From Sphingobium estronivorans (lineage in GTDB: Bacteria; Pseudomonadota; Alphaproteobacteria; Sphingomonadales; Sphingomonadaceae): a DNA stretch of 64,000 bases. The notes beneath the pieces were generated by a model. The model did not search any database, was not told the DNA's origin, and worked only from the letters and a program-made list of their open reading frames with translations. The translations under genes and the position numbers were made by a program. Shown one piece after another: positions 61,109 through 64,000 of this stretch (positions are counted from its first letter, which is position 1; the number at the start of each line of letters is the position of its first letter). The stretch is taken from NCBI RefSeq assembly GCF_008692605.1, contig NZ_LFCT01000019.1:1-64000 (forward strand). Reading direction: 5' to 3'.

Positions 61109-62416
61109 TCAGGACCGCACCCCATATTGCTCGCGGACCAGTTCGGCCACGCCCATCCGCTCCAATATGGACGTCGGACACATGAAGGTGACCCGGACCA
61201 CGCCGGGGAGGCGGCTGATCTCGATGGAGCCAGCGATCGTGGCCCGGTTCAGTATCTCGTCATAGGGCAGGCCAGTCACTTGCGCCGCACGGGCGAGGCC
61301 GTTGTCCGTGGCATCGTTGAGCGTACGTCCCGATCCTATGAAAGTGATCGGCGCATTGTCCTCGATCGATTGCTGGCCATAGTTTTCGGCCAGCCGCTTG
61401 ATCGCCGCGCTTTCCTCGCTGTTCATCGGTTGCGCCAGAAACGGCAGATCCTCGCGATGTTGCAGCAGGACCGGGCCATCCAGCTTCAGGCCCTTGATGA
61501 CCTTCACTTCCAGTTCGACGACGCCCGACACGTCGGTGGCGTGGCCCGCAATCTCGCCATTGCCCTGCTGGGCATGCATATCGCCCATATAGATGCCGCC
61601 GCCCGGCACCTTCACCGGGCAGATGAGAATGGCGCCTTCACGGACCGAATTGGTGTCCATGTGACCATCGGTCTTGTGCTCGTTCAGCTCTTCCTGCGTG
61701 AAGCTGTAGCCATGGGGGGCGTCGATCAGGAATGAGCCGAAATCGCCCGCATTGTGGGAATCGGGCAGATCGCGCGAGGGGATGGTGCCGATATTGCCCA
61801 GAAACGGCCGCACACGGCTCGCCAGCCCGGATATGTCGGCGCGCGCCAGGGCGAGGATGGAATGCTGGTTCGACTGTTCGGGCATGGCGGCGACATGGCG
61901 CGCGTCGGCCGCGATGCGTTCGGCGACATGCTTGTCGACGGTCAGCGACACCTTGTTCTCGCGGTCGAGGACGATGACATAGCCATTCGAAAAACGGAAC
62001 GCGTTGACTTCCGCGCCGCAGTTGTCGCACCGCACCGCTTCCTCACCTATGCCTTCGATATGGCTGGAGGGGCTGGTCGCGCCGCAGCTGGGGCAGAGTT
62101 TCGCGACGAAGGGATCGCCCAGATAGCGGCCCTCCACAAATTCCATCACGCCCGACGAGGTGGCGAGCGACGTCACCTGAACGGTCTTCAGCTTGATCGC
62201 GATCGCATCGCCGACTTCCGCGCCTTCGACAAAGACGGGACGCGTCACTTCATGACCGCCCTGAAACTTCGGCGTGATCATGGGGCCCCAACAGCCGGGC
62301 GGGGTGCCGGTTCGGATGGTGCCGCCGTCCTTCACCGTACCGGCCGGCTCGATCCCCGGCCCGACGATGCCGCCGCTGTAATCATAGACTTCGATATGCG
62401 ATGCTGCGTCAGACAT
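61109..62416 (-). CDS. Acetamidase/formamidase family protein with zinc-ribbon insertion
   Basis: This 435-aa protein matches the FmdA/AmdA family: GPMITPKFQGGHE, GDAIAIKL, GNIGTIPSRDLPDSHNAGDF, GGGIYMGDMHAQQGNGEIAG. Such enzymes hydrolyse short amides to acid and ammonia. Inserted at about 108-133 is a four-Cys ribbon (CPSC and CDNC, C108, C111, C130, C133) that the E. coli-type minimal enzyme lacks. ATG 62416 has GAGGG upstream. It stands alone and is not obviously linked to the catabolic cluster. Confidence 0.88.
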   Translation of the reverse strand: MSDAASHIEVYDYSGGIVGPGIEPAGTVKDGGTIRTGTPPGCWGPMITPKFQGGHEVTRPVFVEGAEVGDAIAIKLKTVQVTSLATSSGVMEFVEGRYLGDPFVAKLCPSCGATSPSSHIEGIGEEAVRCDNCGAEVNAFRFSNGYVIVLDRENKVSLTVDKHVAERIAADARHVAAMPEQSNQHSILALARADISGLASRVRPFLGNIGTIPSRDLPDSHNAGDFGSFLIDAPHGYSFTQEELNEHKTDGHMDTNSVREGAILICPVKVPGGGIYMGDMHAQQGNGEIAGHATDVSGVVELEVKVIKGLKLDGPVLLQHREDLPFLAQPMNSEESAAIKRLAENYGQQSIEDNAPITFIGSGRTLNDATDNGLARAAQVTGLPYDEILNRATIAGSIEISRLPGVVRVTFMCPTSILERMGVAELVREQYGVRS

Positions 62417-62533
62417 GGAACTACCCTCATTCTCGTTTGTCGGGAGGTTACCGCACCGGCTTCGTGGCGAAAGGGGCGGCACGGCTGGCCTCGCAGTTTG
62501 TAACAACCAGATGCGATCGGCTGCGCTTTCGGG

Positions 62534-63682
62534 CTAAGCCGGCGCGGCTCCGCTGCCGGAGCGCGCCCGGAACAACGACTTGCGCCCGAATGGCGCAGCG
62601 AACAGATATTGATCGGCAACTTCCATCTGGACGCCGAAATGGTCGGCGGCGCGCCATGGCCAGCGCGGATCGTAGAGAATGGTCCGCGCGACGCCGATCA
62701 GATCGGCGTCGCCCTCACGCAATATCGCCTCCGCCTGATCGAATTGCGTGATCAGGCCCACCGCCACGACGGGCATTCGGACCGCCTGCTTCACCATGCT
62801 GGCGAGAGGCACCTGATAGCCGGGCTCAACCGGGATAGTCTGGCTCGCGTGCAGGCCGCCGCTGGACACATGGATGGCGGCGCACCCCCGTGCTTCCAGA
62901 GCCTGAGCGAAGGCGATCGTGTCCTCGACCTGCCATCCATCTGCGATCCAGTCCGTCGCCGATACGCGCATCGACACCGGTCGATCCGCGGGAAACGCGG
63001 CGCGAACCGCGTCGAAAATCTCCAACGGAAAGCGCATCCGATTGGCGAGGCTGCCGCCATATTCATCGGTGCGGTGGTTGGACAGCGGCGACAGGAACTG
63101 GTGCAGCAGATAGCCGTGCGCGCCATGCAACTGGATCGCATCGATGCCCAGCCGGGCCGCCCGGCAAGCCGCAGCGGCGAAGGCCTTCCTGATTTCCGCC
63201 AAACCTGAACGGTCCAGCGCATGGGGAAGCGCCTGCCCCTCATCATAGCCGAGGGCGGAGGGGGCAAGGGTCTGCCAGCCATGAGGGTGCTGCGGCGCAA
63301 TCTGACGCCCGCCGGTCCACAACAGGTCTTGCGAGGCCTTGCGCCCCGCATGGCCCAGCTGGATCGCCACCGGCATGGAGGACCAGCGCCGCAGCGCGCC
63401 CAGAACCCTGCCCATCGCCGCTTCGGTGCTATCGTCATACAGGCCGGTGTCCGCATAGGTGATACGGCCCTCCGGCAATACGGCCGTCGCCTCGATCGTC
63501 AGCAATCCCGCTCCCGATTGAGCCAGTTGCCCCAGATGCATCATGTGCCAGTCGGTCATGCAGCCGTCGACTGCCGAATATTGGCACATGGGGGCAATGA
63601 CGATGCGATTGGCCAGTGTCAGCCCCCCGATGGTGAGGGGCTGAAACAGCATGGGACGTGGACGATCCTGAAGCCTATCCAT
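62534..63682 (-). CDS. NADH:flavin oxidoreductase, old yellow enzyme (YqjM-like class)
   Basis: This 382-aa FMN TIM-barrel enzyme reduces activated C=C bonds. It has NRIVIAPMCQYSA with the Cys typical of thermophilic-like OYEs and TDWHMMHLGQLAQSGAG. It also has the substrate-binding LHGAHGYLLHQFLSPLSNHR, and GDADLIGVARTILYDP near the FMN phosphate. ATG 63682 or 63652 is possible; the first lies 11 nt after the upstream stop. It is the second gene of a pair with the edge gene. Confidence 0.9.
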   Translation of the reverse strand: MDRLQDRPRPMLFQPLTIGGLTLANRIVIAPMCQYSAVDGCMTDWHMMHLGQLAQSGAGLLTIEATAVLPEGRITYADTGLYDDSTEAAMGRVLGALRRWSSMPVAIQLGHAGRKASQDLLWTGGRQIAPQHPHGWQTLAPSALGYDEGQALPHALDRSGLAEIRKAFAAAACRAARLGIDAIQLHGAHGYLLHQFLSPLSNHRTDEYGGSLANRMRFPLEIFDAVRAAFPADRPVSMRVSATDWIADGWQVEDTIAFAQALEARGCAAIHVSSGGLHASQTIPVEPGYQVPLASMVKQAVRMPVVAVGLITQFDQAEAILREGDADLIGVARTILYDPRWPWRAADHFGVQMEVADQYLFAAPFGRKSLFRARSGSGAAPA

Positions 63683-63693
63683 CTTCGGCGCGT

Positions 63694-64000
63694 TCAGAGC
63701 GCGACGTCGCCGTCGGTGCGGACGAAGCGCCTTGCATCGAAGCTGTAGGGCACCGCGCTGCTGCCCCGGTACAGTTCATGATGCGGAGAGGCTTCGGCGA
63801 AGGCGCAGGCCAGCAGGAAGAGGTTGCGCACTTCCTCGGGCATGTCGGTTGCGGGGTGCTGCGACAGCAGGGCAAGGATGTCGTCAAGACGCGGCATCAT
63901 TGCTTCATACAATGCCTTGAAATCATCAGCGCTGGCGGACCAGCGGATTTCGCTACGTTCATTCTCGCTGGGCCTTGCCCAATGGGCGGCAAGCGGCGCA
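63694..64000 (-). CDS. C-terminal part of an unidentified protein (continues past window edge)
   Basis: The frame ending at 63694 stays open to the right edge, giving at least 102 residues: HWARPSENERSEIRWSASAD, then MMPRLDDILALLSQHP, LFLLACAFAEASPHHELYRG, and a terminal RTDGDVAL. Composition and codon use look genuine, so short internal starts (TTG at 63912) are unnecessary. Helical, no recognised domain. It precedes the old yellow enzyme gene by 11 nt and is probably co-transcribed. Confidence 0.6.
   Translation of the reverse strand, partial: APLAAHWARPSENERSEIRWSASADDFKALYEAMMPRLDDILALLSQHPATDMPEEVRNLFLLACAFAEASPHHELYRGSSAVPYSFDARRFVRTDGDVAL

Noticed and set aside
1-64000. CRISPR arrays, rRNA genes, complete tRNA genes and intact insertion sequences
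   Set aside because: No regularly spaced repeats, rRNA-like segments, full cloverleaf or complete transposase could be found; only the tRNA-fMet 3' fragment and recombinase relics are present.

Overview
The window reads as chromosomal DNA of a sphingomonad-type alphaproteobacterium. The evidence is GC-rich coding sequence with many 1-4 nt start/stop overlaps, two large TonB receptors with Sphingomonadales-style plugs, an alphaproteobacterial initiator-tRNA fragment, and a family of recombinases common in that order. The genus is an inference. No rRNA, complete tRNA, CRISPR array or intact transposase was found.

Left edge (1-3.4 kb): the end of an unidentified gene, then AT-richer DNA with a 14-bp direct repeat. 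Next come the last 19 nt of tRNA-fMet with a terminator behind them (a probable attachment-site scar), a serine recombinase pseudogene with several lesions, its small companion gene, and about 0.9 kb without a convincing gene.

Central cluster (3.4-48.3 kb): a large catabolic island of about 38 genes in long, tightly overlapping operons. (a) A leftward operon (9.5 to 3.4 kb): tandem alpha/beta hydrolase, DUF3598-like protein, LeuC/LeuD-type hydratase, HMG-CoA-lyase-like enzyme and CaiB-type CoA-transferase. (b) A rightward operon (9.6-13.5 kb): isochorismatase-type amidase, two PuuE-like cyclic-amide hydrolases and an aldehyde dehydrogenase. (c) A leftward operon (22.3 to 13.6 kb): TonB receptor, MFS carrier, FAD oxidase, nitrilase homologue, methyltransferase and two unknowns. 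(d) Rightward genes (22.5-28.0 kb): a membrane protein, then CitE-like lyase, MaoC hydratase, acyl-CoA dehydrogenase and two CoA-transferases. (e) A GntR/HutC regulator. (f) A rightward operon (28.8-37.8 kb): two MmgE/PrpD proteins, PaaK-like ligase, amidase, RedY-like protein, SDR, third PuuE-like hydrolase, enoyl-CoA hydratase and VOC protein. (g) Leftward genes (48.3 to 37.9 kb): a second set of the unknown families, cytochrome c, DUF1838 protein, second TonB receptor and small accessory proteins, followed by a LysR gene.

Two features tie this cluster together. The palindrome AATTTGTCCGGACAAATT, or its TTGTC-NN-GACAA core, lies at almost every promoter and is the likely operator of the local GntR regulator. 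Five protein families (FAD oxidase, nitrilase homologue, DUF3598-like, an unnamed family of about 243 aa, and a multi-TM membrane protein) each occur twice, on opposite flanks. Both nitrilase homologues carry Ser in place of the catalytic Cys. The enzyme set fits uptake of a nitrogen-containing organic acid, imide or amide, oxidation through a flavin/cytochrome system, opening of a cyclic amide, removal of amide nitrogen, hydration, CoA activation and retro-aldol or Claisen cleavage. The substrate is not known; a cyclic imide or substituted maleic derivative is only the best-fitting guess.

Right part (49.3-64 kb): decayed DNA with a frameshifted PaaK/LuxE-like gene, an Lrp regulator, a membrane PQQ dehydrogenase, a tyrosine-recombinase remnant, and ordinary metabolism: an esterase, GltB-like protein with PoxB, MerR with a DHA2-type exporter, acetamidase/formamidase, old yellow enzyme, and the C-terminal part of a gene running off the edge.
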